Assembly (NCBI GenBank): GCA_027036755.1
Contig: JALWDV010000249.1
Span: 1-13,831, forward strand
Source: Anaerolineae bacterium
GTDB taxonomy: Bacteria; Chloroflexota; Anaerolineae; J102
DNA length: 13,831 nt
Direction: 5' to 3'
Shown: positions 6,801-13,831 of the stretch, one piece after another
Layout of the letters: the number at the start of each line of letters is the position of its first letter
How positions within the stretch are numbered: the stretch's first letter is position 1
Made by a program: the position numbers and the translations under genes
The notes under the pieces: generated by a model
Seen by the model: the letters and a program-made list of their open reading frames with translations, nothing else
Told to the model about the DNA's origin: nothing
Database searches by the model: none

Positions 6801-8407
6801 ATGAACACGTCGTCCGCATCCGCGGGGATGTCCACATCCTGATAAATGCGGCTCTTCTTCCGGTAGTCGGGGGTCTGGATGCCGTCGGCGAGGATGTCGG
6901 GCGGATTCAGACCGAAGTACATGGAGCGGGAGCCGGTGACTTGTTGGGCGAGGGTGTAGGCGGGGTAGGGCGCGCCCTCGGCGTTGGTCATGGTCCAGCC
7001 CTGATCGGGCCCGTCGATGGTTTCGAAATCGCCGTTGACGACGAGATCGTCGCAAGCCGCGCCCGAAAGCTGACAGAATGCGTCAGCGATCTGCAAAATG
7101 CCATGCCCGTAAAACTGGTCGAAGCCGGGGTCGCCCGCGTCCATGGCGCTGTTTTCCAGCGCTGTGCGAATCTCGTCTGCAGATGCTGTGGGATAAGCGC
7201 CCCAGAGCATGGCGGCAGCGGCGGCCACGTGCGGCGAGGCCATCGATGTGCCCTCGTAAAGCCAGGAATCCCAGTCGCTATCGCCCGGATGGCGCGTTTC
7301 CTGTTCGATGCCATCGGGCAAGCCGTCGTGATTCAGGTCCGCGTCGAGATCGCCACCAGGAGCGGCCATGCTGATCGACATGCTGTGATCAGAGTACAGG
7401 GCTAGCTTCAGCCCCATCTCGACAGCGCTAATGCCCATGACATCGGGATGATTGGCGGGATAGTCGATATGCGCATTGCTGTCGTTGCCAGCGGCGGCCA
7501 CCAGCAGCAGGCCGTCATTGACAGCGTTATCAATGGCCTGGTCGATAATATCGCTGGAACAGGCGTCGTAATCATCTTCTTCACAATCGAAGCCCAGCGA
7601 CATGTTGATGATCTTCGCGCCATGGGTGCGGGCCCATTCGACGCCCTGGGCGATGTCTGAATTGAAGCCGGCGCCATCAGCGTCCAAAACCTTGATGGGC
7701 ATGATGGACGCGTCGTAGGCAAGGCCCGCGTCTCGCAGGTTGTTGTTCGTGCATTCGGCAATAGCGCCTGCCACATGCGTGCCATGTCCGACATCGTCCT
7801 GGGCCGCGGCCATGCCGGTGGTGACTGTGCCGCTGATGATCTTGACCGGACTGACGAAGGTGCGGCAATCCAGGTCCGGGCCGGGCCAGACGCCCGTATC
7901 GATGACCGCGACGGTGACGCCCGAGCCCGTCCAGCCGCGCTGCCAGGCTTCGGGGGCCTGCACGTCTTTGAAATTCCATTGGTCGGGGAAATAAGGATCG
8001 TTGGGTTCATAGCCCCAACTCAGCGCCGAAATGCGGTCGGGCGCGGCTTGATCGCTGTCGGGGACGAGTTGGATGGCGTAATCCAGCTCGACTTTCTCGA
8101 CTTGCGGCAGCGCGGCCAGGCGGCGCAGGGCCTGCTCTGGGGTCTCTCCGGCCAGGGTCGGCGCTCTGTACCAGGCTCCGAAGATGGGGACAAAGCCAGC
8201 TTCGGGCGTTGCCTCGGGCGTCAGGCGCACCAGCACATGATCGGGCGCATGGGGCTGCGCCGCGTCGATAGCTGCGCCCATTTTGGTCTGGATTTCACTG
8301 GGGGGATTTCCGGGCGCGGCAAGCGCCTGTGCGCCAAGTCCCATCAACAATAGCATGAAGATGAAAAGCGCCCAGATGGTGCGGGAAGGGTGGGGGAATC
8401 GTTTCAT
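3848..8407 (-). CDS. Secreted modular S8 serine protease with DUF11 repeats and a cohesin-dockerin-cohesin tail
   Basis: A 1519-residue extracellular subtilisin-like endopeptidase. Domains in order: signal peptide (1-31, hydrophobic FIFMLLLMGLGAQALAA), I9-like propeptide (about 55-118), S8 catalytic domain (about 145-440), a jelly-roll-like domain opening NGDFE (about 457-633), four DUF11 repeats (642-1149, period 128-131), a cohesin-like domain (about 1157-1288), a dockerin with two loops (1292-1356) and a second cohesin-like domain (about 1378-1507). The catalytic set is complete: Asp170 (VIDTG), His208 (GHGTHVAG), oxyanion Asn308 (AAAGN), Ser388 (GTSMASPH). A calcium-loop motif (Asp357, Asn359, Asp361, Asp365, Glu368) is inserted between Asn308 and Ser388. 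ATG 8407 is chosen because a perfect AGGAGG lies 5 nt upstream and a signal peptide follows; the frame stays open to an ATG at 8584, but that extension has no secretion signal. The stop is TAA at 3848-3850. It is transcribed alone. Domain names are from motif recognition; the cohesin calls are the least certain. Confidence 0.93.
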   Translation of the reverse strand: MKRFPHPSRTIWALFIFMLLLMGLGAQALAAPGNPPSEIQTKMGAAIDAAQPHAPDHVLVRLTPEATPEAGFVPIFGAWYRAPTLAGETPEQALRRLAALPQVEKVELDYAIQLVPDSDQAAPDRISALSWGYEPNDPYFPDQWNFKDVQAPEAWQRGWTGSGVTVAVIDTGVWPGPDLDCRTFVSPVKIISGTVTTGMAAAQDDVGHGTHVAGAIAECTNNNLRDAGLAYDASIMPIKVLDADGAGFNSDIAQGVEWARTHGAKIINMSLGFDCEEDDYDACSSDIIDQAIDNAVNDGLLLVAAAGNDSNAHIDYPANHPDVMGISAVEMGLKLALYSDHSMSISMAAPGGDLDADLNHDGLPDGIEQETRHPGDSDWDSWLYEGTSMASPHVAAAAAMLWGAYPTASADEIRTALENSAMDAGDPGFDQFYGHGILQIADAFCQLSGAACDDLVVNGDFETIDGPDQGWTMTNAEGAPYPAYTLAQQVTGSRSMYFGLNPPDILADGIQTPDYRKKSRIYQDVDIPADADDVFIDYWYMPCTDETPKANPSPGSDDWQRFRVYDPTEPANHRTRDVIYMHTLENDCVWKHVTYKLDDAFKGHTMRLNFAVQNNYNAKKTWMFLDRVRVIAYTYAPPPPTIDLSLTKTVNQSAPAVGDDVVFAITVTNSGPDDASGVQVTDKLPSGYAYVGDDSAGDYASNSGVWDIGDLANGAAATLHITATVNASGVYTNVAEVSAANEMDADSTPGNNDPAEDDQDSAVTTPAQPPVMIDLSLSKTVNNASPSVGDEVTFAITVTNGGPDDASGVQVTDLLPSGYAYAGDDANGDYASNTGLWDIGALANGAAATLHITATVNASGVYTNVAEISAANETDADSTPGNNDPAEDDQDSAAVQPVRVIDLSLTKQVSDSAPRMGSNVVFTLTITNSGPDDATGVQVTDLLPSGYTYAGDSSNGDYSSNTGLWDIGNLANGAAATLNITATVNASGVYTNVAEVSAANETDADSTPGNNNPAEDDQDSAVTTPTPVIDLSLSKSVDNATPASGSQVVFTVTVKNDGPADASGVQVTDLLPSGYVYAGDDANGDYADNTGLWDIGDLANGASATLHITATVNASGVYTNVAEISAANETDADSTPGNNDPAEDDQDSAVTTPKIPTIFADDINIAPGVPFSMPVSMKDFPTPGIGALTLEITFDPAVITPTSCEPDPDHLFDSALCNEHYATGKVQMTFLSTTGAAGDHPLAKIGFTGNGAAGDSTPVTVTVATISNPSGADIQPYVTTDDGSVTLGVKKGDVNCDDQVNSVDALFVLQHDVGLRSVSQQCPPPQGSLYGPACDVNNDSQCNSVDALLIMQCDVGIPNQLCPVTAMLGMTPHAPLQSASVAVGRAIVEQDDQITIPVTANVADASLGASTIELHYDASVVRPTACDPDPDNQFDSRLCNIDEGKQQITFNMISTSGVSGSIALANITFQAVGESGDRSPLTATARTFANTEGQDIPTQIRQGEIRIQDAFIFLPITTK
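4961..6484 (-). repeat. Four tandem DUF11 repeats (384-393 bp units)
   Basis: Four copies, each opening IDLSL(T/S)K and closing around PAEDDQDSA, begin at residues 642, 773, 901 and 1029 of the protease. The DNA word gcgctgtcctgg recurs at 4962, 5346, 5730 and 6123, giving periods of 384, 384 and 393 bp. The C-terminal half of each unit (ASGVYTNVAE to the acidic linker) is nearly identical even at silent positions. DUF11 domains are beta-sandwich spacers common in bacterial surface proteins. Confidence 0.9.
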
Positions 8408-8412
8408 TTTTG

Positions 8413-8418
8413 CCTCCT
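8413..8418 (-). promoter_or_regulatory. Strong Shine-Dalgarno that fixes the protease start
   Basis: On the minus strand AGGAGG lies 5 nt before the ATG at 8407-8405. It decides between this start, which leads directly into a signal peptide, and the upstream in-frame ATG at 8584. Confidence 0.9.
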
Positions 8419-8744
8419 GAAAGCAGAAAAATGGAAAGGCGTGGCAGATACGCTCCAAGGACACAACAGGATGCTCTACACCGGAACCATTTTCCCCTGA
8501 AGCGTTCTTTATCTGAAGACGTTGAGCGCTGGCAAAAGTTACGGGATGTTCGATGTCGAAAATATGCGTGGGCGCTGACGGCATTCATGCCATTGTAGCG
8601 CACCCTTTCCTTTTTTACCACATCCGCCGAAAATGGGCGAATGATGGCCCGCGCCGTAACGACTAAGATAGGCCTGCTGAGCCAATGTTCAAGACAGCGT
8701 TCGTCAGTTTTGCAGCCTAGGCCGCTGGACCTGACCCCCGCCCC

Positions 8745-8790
8745 GACCCTCCCCTGCAAAGGAGCGAAGCGACTGGCGGGGGAGGGAGTC
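8745..8790. repeat. GC-rich palindrome (ccctcccc family), second copy
   Basis: gaccctcccc (8745-8754) faces ggggagggagtc (8779-8790) across a loop containing tgcaaaggagcgaagcg. It resembles the palindrome at 9-48 in its arms and the degenerate copy near 89-133 in its loop words (ccctgcaa, gaagcg). Confidence 0.55.
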
Positions 8791-8811
8791 GCTGGTTTGC
8801 AAAGTTTTTTT

Positions 8812-9021
8812 GGGTGTGTCCAATTTCGGTTGGAAGCGTTTGCCACGTCCGCCCGGCGATGAAGTCGCCGGGCTACAAAACAGCGCCGGATAAATCCGGC
8901 TAGCCCCGCAGGGGCGCTGTTTCTAGCCGGGGGACTTTATCCCCCGGCGCTGGCCGCGGGCGCGAAGCGCCCCGTTAATGAATGGATTATTTTAACTTTC
9001 CAACTCATTTTGGACACACCC
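8812..9021. mobile_element. MITE-like element with imperfect terminal inverted repeats
   Basis: The ends are inverted copies: gggtgtgtccaa-N5-gttgga at 8812-8834 and its complement tccaac-N5-ttggacacaccc at 8999-9021, with 18 of 23 positions paired. A 7-bp direct repeat, gtttttt (8804-8810 and 9022-9028), flanks the element and could be a target-site duplication, though it is T-rich. The 210-bp interior has no ORF but folds into consecutive perfect hairpins: 8851-8873 (9-bp stem), 8878-8922 (10-bp outer stem with two inner hairpins), 8926-8948 (9-bp) and 8958-8972 (6-bp). Size, ends and lack of a transposase fit a non-autonomous transposable element; the parent IS family is not identified. 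Confidence 0.6.
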
Positions 9022-9032
9022 GTTTTTTGCAG

Positions 9033-9060
9033 GACGTTTGACGTTTGACGTATGACGTGG
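9033..9060. repeat. Four tandem 7-bp units (gacgttt)
   Basis: gacgttt, gacgttt, gacgtat and gacgtgg follow each other without a gap immediately after the MITE-like element. The same word appears in the spacers before ilvD and sufD. Confidence 0.6.
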
Positions 9061-9126
9061 GTTGCATAAATGGCCAGCGTTGCTTCATCAGGCTTTTTTC
9101 GCGATGACCTGTGTCGTTACCTTTAT

Positions 9127-9150
9127 TTTTCACTATTTTTGCTGTGAAAA
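9127..9150. promoter_or_regulatory. Dyad just upstream of the suf -35 (possible operator)
   Basis: ttttcac (9127-9133) and gtgaaaa (9144-9150) form a perfect 7-bp inverted repeat with a 10-nt spacer, ending one base before the -35 hexamer. The position suits a dimeric regulator such as SufR. Binding is inferred from symmetry and location only. Confidence 0.35.
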
Positions 9151-9151
9151 T

Positions 9152-9180
9152 TTGACAATGTTCTGCAGGCGTGCTATACT
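9152..9180 (+). promoter_or_regulatory. Sigma-70 promoter of the suf operon
   Basis: A consensus TTGACA -35 (9152-9157), a 17-nt spacer and a TATACT -10 (9175-9180) form the best promoter in the window. Transcription would begin near 9187, about 34 nt before the sufR ATG. No clear Shine-Dalgarno lies in this leader. Confidence 0.8.
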
Positions 9181-9195
9181 CTCGCCCAACACGCC
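9168..9195. promoter_or_regulatory. Dyad spanning the suf -10 (possible SufR operator)
   Basis: ggcgtg (9168-9173) and cacgcc (9190-9195) are perfect 6-bp inverted arms whose centres are 22 bp apart, about two helical turns, and they bracket the -10 hexamer and start site. A repressor dimer bound here would block RNA polymerase, which fits autoregulation by SufR. I cannot match it to a published SufR site. Confidence 0.35.
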
Positions 9196-9220
9196 AAATC
9201 GATCCGCCATTTATTCCCTT

Positions 9221-9892
9221 ATGAGCACTCTCTACCACCGACTCGACGACTCCCCGCGCGGACAGATCATCAAGCTGATCCAGCGCAACGGGCCCATGGG
9301 CATCAAGGCCCTGCGGCAGGCCCTGGGCGTCAGCGATACGGCCATCCGCCAGCAGTTGCATTATCTCATCGCTGACGGGCTCATCCAGGCGACCAAGGCC
9401 CGGAGCACGGGACGCGGACGTCCGGGCAAGGTTTACGCGCTGACAGACAACGTGCGGCATCTCTTCGCCTGCGAGTGCGAGGGCCTGGCTCTGGCTCTGT
9501 ATGAGGAGTTGCTGCTGGAACAAGGCCCGGAGGTGGTGCAGCGCCTGCTGGACCGGGTGGGGCGGCGCATGGCCGAGCAGTACCGTCATCAGATGCGCGG
9601 CCTGGCGCTGCAAGAGCGGGTGCGCACCCTCTCCAGGCTGCTGGATGATCGGGGCGTTATGTCGGACACCCGGGTGGAGGAGGACGCCATCATCCTCCAC
9701 GAGTACAACTGCCCCTATCACGAGCTGGCCGCTGCCCATCAGGAGGTCTGCCAGATGGAGCGCAAGATGCTCTCCGACGTGCTGGAGGCGGAGGTCGAGC
9801 TGGTGGATCGCATTGTGGACGGACATCACCGCTGTTCCTTTGTGGTGAAGCGCGCCGCACCCCGGCCAGCCGCTTCACCGAGTTCGACATAA
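9221..9892 (+). CDS. sufR: SufR-type Fe-S-sensing transcriptional repressor
   Basis: This 223-residue protein has an N-terminal winged helix-turn-helix (about residues 14-76: GIKALRQALGVSDTAIRQQL recognition region, then wing TGRGRPGKVYALTD) and a C-terminal sensor region with three cysteines, Cys164, Cys177 and Cys205. Their spacing, C-X12-C-X27-C, is that of SufR proteins, whose cluster state controls DNA binding and so links suf expression to Fe-S supply. Two further cysteines (Cys84, Cys86) lie in the linker and are not part of that signature. It is the first gene of the suf operon, 58 nt before sufC, behind a near-consensus promoter bracketed by dyads, which suggests autorepression. ATG 9221 is chosen because it follows the promoter and starts the conserved region; the frame is open upstream to 9062 across the promoter itself. 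There is no good Shine-Dalgarno. Confidence 0.88.
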   Translation: MSTLYHRLDDSPRGQIIKLIQRNGPMGIKALRQALGVSDTAIRQQLHYLIADGLIQATKARSTGRGRPGKVYALTDNVRHLFACECEGLALALYEELLLEQGPEVVQRLLDRVGRRMAEQYRHQMRGLALQERVRTLSRLLDDRGVMSDTRVEEDAIILHEYNCPYHELAAAHQEVCQMERKMLSDVLEAEVELVDRIVDGHHRCSFVVKRAAPRPAASPSST

Positions 9893-9950
9893 AATAGAGG
9901 AATAATCTTCGCATCATCAACAATATCCTGTCAAGGAGACCCCAACAATT

Positions 9951-10790
<840 letters not shown>

Positions 10791-10801
10791 TCAAGAATTC
10801 T

Positions 10802-10860
10802 TTGCTTCTCTTTCCCTTTGCGTCTTGGCGACTTTGCGTGAGATCGATTTTCAAAGCAAA
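10802..10860. repeat. Word-like repeat in the sufC-sufB spacer
   Basis: ctttgcgt occurs at 10816-10823 and 10832-10839 in a pyrimidine-rich context, followed by attttcaaagca (10847-10858), the exact reverse complement of the 12-mer found at 3333-3344 and 3610-3621. This fills most of the 100-nt gap inside the operon, ahead of the sufB Shine-Dalgarno (aggag, 10880-10884). Confidence 0.5.
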
Positions 10861-10890
10861 ACGCCGTGAACGCACCAACAGGAGTTACTT

Positions 10891-12309
10891 ATGGCAACCG
10901 AAGCTGATCGCAAAGCGCTGGAAGGCCTGAAAGAAGAATATGAATATGGTTGGAAGACCGAGGGCGAGTACGCCTATGTGGCCCGCAAGGGGCTGGATCA
11001 TGACATCATCGATCAGATTTCCGACCACAAGGGCGAACCCGACTGGATGCGGGAGTTTCGCCACAAATCGCTGGATATTTTTTTCGCCAAGCCCATGCCC
11101 AATTGGGGCCCGGACCTGAGCGAGATCGATTTCGACGACATCTACTACTACATCAAACCCACCGATGAAGAGAGCGTGGACGACTGGGACGACGTGCCCT
11201 CTTACATCCGCGAGACCTTCGACCGGTTGGGCGTGCCCGAGGCGGAGCGCAAGTTCCTGGCCGGGCTGGGCGCGCAGTTCGAATCGGAGATGGTGTATCA
11301 TTCGTTGCGGCAGGAGTGGGAGAAGCTGGGCGTGATCTTCGTGAGCATCGAGGACGGCCTGCGCGATTATCCCGAGCTGTTCCGCGAGTATTTCGCCACG
11401 CTGGCGCCTCCCACCGATAACAAATTCGCAGCCCTGAACAGCGCTGTGTGGTCGGGCGGGTCTTTCATCTACGTGCCCGCGGGCGTCAAGCTGGATATTC
11501 CCCTGCAGGGGTATTTTCGCATCAACGCCGAGGCCATGGGCCAGTTCGAGCGCACCCTGATCATCGTGGAGGAGGGCGCCAGCGTCCACTACATCGAAGG
11601 CTGCACCGCACCCATCTACACCAAAAACAGCCTGCACACCGGCGTCATCGAGATCATCGTCAAGAAGAACGCCCGGATGCGCTACACCACCGTGCAGAAC
11701 TGGTCCAACAATGTTTACAATCTGGTCACCCAGCGGGCCGTGGCCTATGAGGGCGCGACCATGGAGTGGGTGGACAGCAACCTGGGCTCCCGCATCACCA
11801 TGAAGTACCCGGCGGTGATCATGCTGGGCGAGCGGGCCCACGGCGAGGTGCTGAGCATGGCCTTCGCGGGCAAGGGCCAGGTGCAGGATGCGGGCGGCAA
11901 GGTGATCCACGCCGCGCCCAACACCTCCTCCAAGATTGTGTCCAAATCCATCAGCAAGGATGGCGGGCGATCTTCTTATCGCGGCCTGCTCAAGGTGACG
12001 CCCGGCGCGCATGGCGCGAAATCGCAGGTGGTGTGCGATGCGCTGTTGCTGGACTCCGATTCCCGCTCCGACACCTATCCCTACATCGAGATTGCGGAAG
12101 ATGATGTGGAGGTCGGGCATGAGGCCTCTGTGAGCAAGATCAACGAGGAGCAGCTTTTCTATTTGATGAGCCGGGGCATCAGCGAGGAAGAGGCCACGGG
12201 CATGATCGTGGGAGGTTTCATCGAGCCCCTGGTGAAAGAGCTGCCCATGGAGTATGCAGTGGAGCTCAATCGCCTGATTCAATTGCAGATGGAAGGAAGC
12301 ATTGGGTGA
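10891..12309 (+). CDS. sufB: Fe-S cluster assembly scaffold protein SufB
   Basis: SufB is the scaffold subunit that receives sulfur and carries the nascent Fe-S cluster with SufD and SufC. The 472-residue length is normal for the family. The protein has only two cysteines, both in conserved places: Cys238 in EGCTAP, corresponding to the sulfur-accepting Cys254 of E. coli, and Cys382 in VVCDALLLDS, corresponding to E. coli Cys405, which is needed for cluster formation at the SufB-SufD interface. VGHEASVSKI (His410) and the C-terminal helical motif FYLMSRGISEEEATGMIVGG are also typical. The start is ATG 10891 with aggag 6 nt upstream. It lies between sufC and sufD, with spacers of 100 and 93 nt that carry repeats. 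Confidence 0.97.
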   Translation: MATEADRKALEGLKEEYEYGWKTEGEYAYVARKGLDHDIIDQISDHKGEPDWMREFRHKSLDIFFAKPMPNWGPDLSEIDFDDIYYYIKPTDEESVDDWDDVPSYIRETFDRLGVPEAERKFLAGLGAQFESEMVYHSLRQEWEKLGVIFVSIEDGLRDYPELFREYFATLAPPTDNKFAALNSAVWSGGSFIYVPAGVKLDIPLQGYFRINAEAMGQFERTLIIVEEGASVHYIEGCTAPIYTKNSLHTGVIEIIVKKNARMRYTTVQNWSNNVYNLVTQRAVAYEGATMEWVDSNLGSRITMKYPAVIMLGERAHGEVLSMAFAGKGQVQDAGGKVIHAAPNTSSKIVSKSISKDGGRSSYRGLLKVTPGAHGAKSQVVCDALLLDSDSRSDTYPYIEIAEDDVEVGHEASVSKINEEQLFYLMSRGISEEEATGMIVGGFIEPLVKELPMEYAVELNRLIQLQMEGSIG

Positions 12310-12323
12310 CGTCAAGCGGAAAA

Positions 12324-12366
12324 CGCCAAACGTCAGAAAGCTGTAGGTTTCCAATGACGTTGGGCG
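12324..12366. repeat. Imperfect dyad in the sufB-sufD spacer
   Basis: cgccaaacgtca (12324-12335) faces tgacgttgggcg (12355-12366), with one mismatch and a 19-nt loop. A further tttgacg lies at 12374-12380. These are the same words as in the dyad before ilvD. No T-run follows, so it should not stop transcription into sufD. Confidence 0.5.
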
Positions 12367-12402
12367 CATGAGGTTTGACGCCCTTTGCACAGGGAGAAAA
12401 CA

Positions 12403-13722
12403 ATGATGACGAAAACCATGACAGCACCCCCCATTTCGGTCGCGGCGGTCAAAGCCATCAGCGACCGCTACGATGAACCCGAGTGGCTGCGCCAGCGCCG
12501 ATTGGCGGCCTGGGAGACTTTCGAGGCCACGCCCTGGCCCACTTATAAGGAAGAAACCTGGCGGCGCACCCGTCTCACTGGCTTCAAGCTGGATGATTTC
12601 GGGCTGCCCGCTGAACCCCCCGCGATTTTTTCCTCCCGCGAGGCCCTGCCCGAGCATTTACAGGCCGAGCTGGACAAGGTGGATAGCGCGGGCGCGCTCA
12701 TCTTGCAGGATGGCGCGTTGATCTACAGCGAACTGGACGCGGATTTGGCCCGCAAGGGCGTTCGTTTCACCGATCTGCGCACGGCTCTGGCGCAGGATGA
12801 AGAGCTAGTGCGGGTGCATCTGGGCGCGCTGGTCGCCACCGATGAGAACAAATTCGCTTCCCTGCACTACGCCTTGTGGCGCAACGGCGCGTTTCTTTAT
12901 GCGCCTCGGGGCGTGACCGCGGAAAAGCCCTTCCAGGTTCTCGTCGTACAGGGCCCGGGCCTGGCCAATTTCCATCACAGCCTGTTCATCGGCGAGGAGA
13001 ACAGCGAGGCCGTGGTCATCGAGGATTTCATGGGCTCGCAGCAGGGGATGAGCGACAGCGTGGCCGAGAGCTACGTCAAACAGGCCGCGCGGCTGCATTA
13101 TCTGCGTCTGCAAAATCTGGACGAGACCGCGTGGAATTTCGCCACTCAGCGGGCCAGCGTCGCCCGAGACGGCCTTTATCGTCAGCTTCAGGCCAGTTGG
13201 GGAAGCAAGCTCAGCAAGGTGTGGATTGATCTGGAGATGGAGGAGCCGGGCGGGCATGGCGAGCTGCTGGGGCTTTATTTCCCGCAGGATCACCAGCATC
13301 TGGATCATCACACCAATCAGAATCACAAGACGCCGCGCTGCACCAGCGACCTGCTGTTCAAGGGGGCGCTGGATGATCACGCCCGGTCGGTGTATCAGGG
13401 TTTGATCCGGGTGCATCATGGCGCTCAGAAGACCGATGCGTATCAGAAGAACGACAATCTTCTGCTCAGCGATCACGCCCGGGCCGATTCGATTCCGGGC
13501 CTGGAGATCGAGGCGGACGATGTGCGCTGCACCCACGGCGCCACCAGCGCCAAGGTGCCCGAGGCGTACGTCTTTTATCTGATGGCCCGCGGGCTCGACC
13601 GCAAGACGGCCCAGCGCATGATCGTGCAAGGCTTCTTCGAGGAAGTCATCAACCGCGTGCCAGTGCCGGGCGTGCGCGCCAAGCTGGAAGCGGAAATCGC
13701 ACATCGCGTCGGAATTGAGTAA
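12403..13722 (+). CDS. sufD: Fe-S cluster assembly protein SufD
   Basis: SufD pairs with SufB through the shared beta-helix core and contributes to iron entry and cluster formation in SufBC2D. The 439-residue protein has the weakly conserved N-terminus (WPTYKEETWRRT), the core (NKFASLHYALWRNGAFLYAP; DHHTNQNHKTPRCTSDLLFKG) and the strongly conserved C-terminus. Cys376 and His378 in RCTHGATSAKV match E. coli Cys358/His360, the latter required for assembly at the SufB-SufD interface. The MARGLDRKTAQRMIVQGFF helix parallels that of SufB, reflecting their common origin. ATG 12403 is chosen because aggga(g) at 12391-12396 lies 6 nt upstream; a second ATG follows at once (12406), and the in-frame TTG at 12385 would overlap that ribosome site. 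It is the last visible gene of the operon. Confidence 0.95.
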   Translation: MMTKTMTAPPISVAAVKAISDRYDEPEWLRQRRLAAWETFEATPWPTYKEETWRRTRLTGFKLDDFGLPAEPPAIFSSREALPEHLQAELDKVDSAGALILQDGALIYSELDADLARKGVRFTDLRTALAQDEELVRVHLGALVATDENKFASLHYALWRNGAFLYAPRGVTAEKPFQVLVVQGPGLANFHHSLFIGEENSEAVVIEDFMGSQQGMSDSVAESYVKQAARLHYLRLQNLDETAWNFATQRASVARDGLYRQLQASWGSKLSKVWIDLEMEEPGGHGELLGLYFPQDHQHLDHHTNQNHKTPRCTSDLLFKGALDDHARSVYQGLIRVHHGAQKTDAYQKNDNLLLSDHARADSIPGLEIEADDVRCTHGATSAKVPEAYVFYLMARGLDRKTAQRMIVQGFFEEVINRVPVPGVRAKLEAEIAHRVGIE

Positions 13723-13750
13723 AATGGAAAATCAATGATCGATGATTGAT

Positions 13751-13786
13751 GATTAAAGTGCAACCAGGTTGAAATCATCTTTAATC
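13751..13786 (+). other. Hairpin after sufD
   Basis: gattaaag (13751-13758) and ctttaatc (13779-13786) form an 8-bp stem around an inner caacc-a-ggttg hairpin (13761-13771). It begins 28 nt after the sufD stop. The stem is AT-rich and has no clear U-run, so it may be a weak terminator, an RNA-stabilising structure or another intergenic repeat. Confidence 0.4.
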
Positions 13787-13831
13787 GCAACTTTAGTTCC
13801 CTTTCCCTGCCGGGCCGCCAGAGCTTCGCCC

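Larger units (their letters stand above)
8408..9220. other. Gene-free interval between the divergent protease and suf units
   Basis: This 813-nt stretch separates the protease gene (-) from sufR (+). It holds the protease leader (about 8408-8590, with a TACAAT-like -10 on the minus strand at 8597-8592 but only a poor -35), a GC-rich palindrome (8745-8790), a MITE-like element (8812-9021), four tandem 7-bp units (9033-9060), two dyads and the suf promoter. I found no credible gene in it. Confidence 0.7.

Noticed and set aside
8408..8584. N-terminal extension of the protease to the in-frame ATG at 8584
   Set aside because: It would bury the signal peptide 59 residues inside the protein, whereas a perfect AGGAGG directly precedes the ATG at 8407.
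8851..8972. Consecutive hairpins that might be a structured non-coding RNA
   Set aside because: I match no known RNA class, and the inverted ends just outside make a MITE-like element the simpler explanation. An RNA role remains untested.
10885..12657. Long open frame on the minus strand opposite sufB
   Set aside because: It is a codon-bias shadow of sufB, running through the sufB-sufD spacer without any motif.

Overview
The window looks like chromosomal DNA from a GC-rich bacterium, most likely a member of the Chloroflexota (Anaerolineae/Caldilineae-like). This is an inference. It rests on the sufR-sufC-sufB-sufD layout, a large secreted subtilase carrying DUF11, cohesin-like and dockerin modules and ending in a short hydrophobic tail (FIFLPITTK), and intergenic regions filled with many small palindromic and word-like dispersed repeats. 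No rRNA, tRNA, CRISPR array, phage gene or transposase gene was seen.

Layout from left to right. (1) 1-244 is non-coding, with a GC-rich palindrome and a candidate promoter. (2) 245-1516 (+) encodes a cytoplasmic alkaline-phosphatase-superfamily phosphodiesterase/nucleotide pyrophosphatase with a complete set of predicted metal ligands. (3) 1610-3316 (+) is ilvD, dihydroxy-acid dehydratase of valine/isoleucine synthesis. (4) 3317-3847 is a gene-free convergent interval holding five dyad repeats and a rho-independent terminator. (5) 3848-8407 (-) encodes a 1519-residue secreted modular serine protease: signal peptide, I9-like propeptide, S8 catalytic domain with a calcium-loop insertion, jelly-roll-like domain, four DUF11 repeats, cohesin-like, dockerin, cohesin-like. 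(6) 8408-9220 is gene-free and contains a roughly 210-bp MITE-like element with terminal inverted repeats and a good sigma-70 promoter. (7) 9221-13722 (+) is a suf operon: a SufR-type Fe-S-sensing repressor, then SufC ATPase, SufB and SufD scaffold proteins. (8) 13723-13831 is non-coding.

The suf genes form one functional unit. SufB, SufC and SufD make the SufBC2D scaffold that builds Fe-S clusters, and SufR probably represses its own promoter when clusters are plentiful. IlvD is itself an Fe-S enzyme and so a client of this machinery, although the two loci are separated by the protease gene. The secreted protease is unrelated in function. Its cohesin-dockerin-cohesin tail is the most unusual protein architecture here and suggests attachment to, or assembly with, other extracellular proteins. 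I do not see a clearly new multi-gene system. The strongest items for a second look are the protease tail, the MITE-like element and the dyads around the suf promoter.
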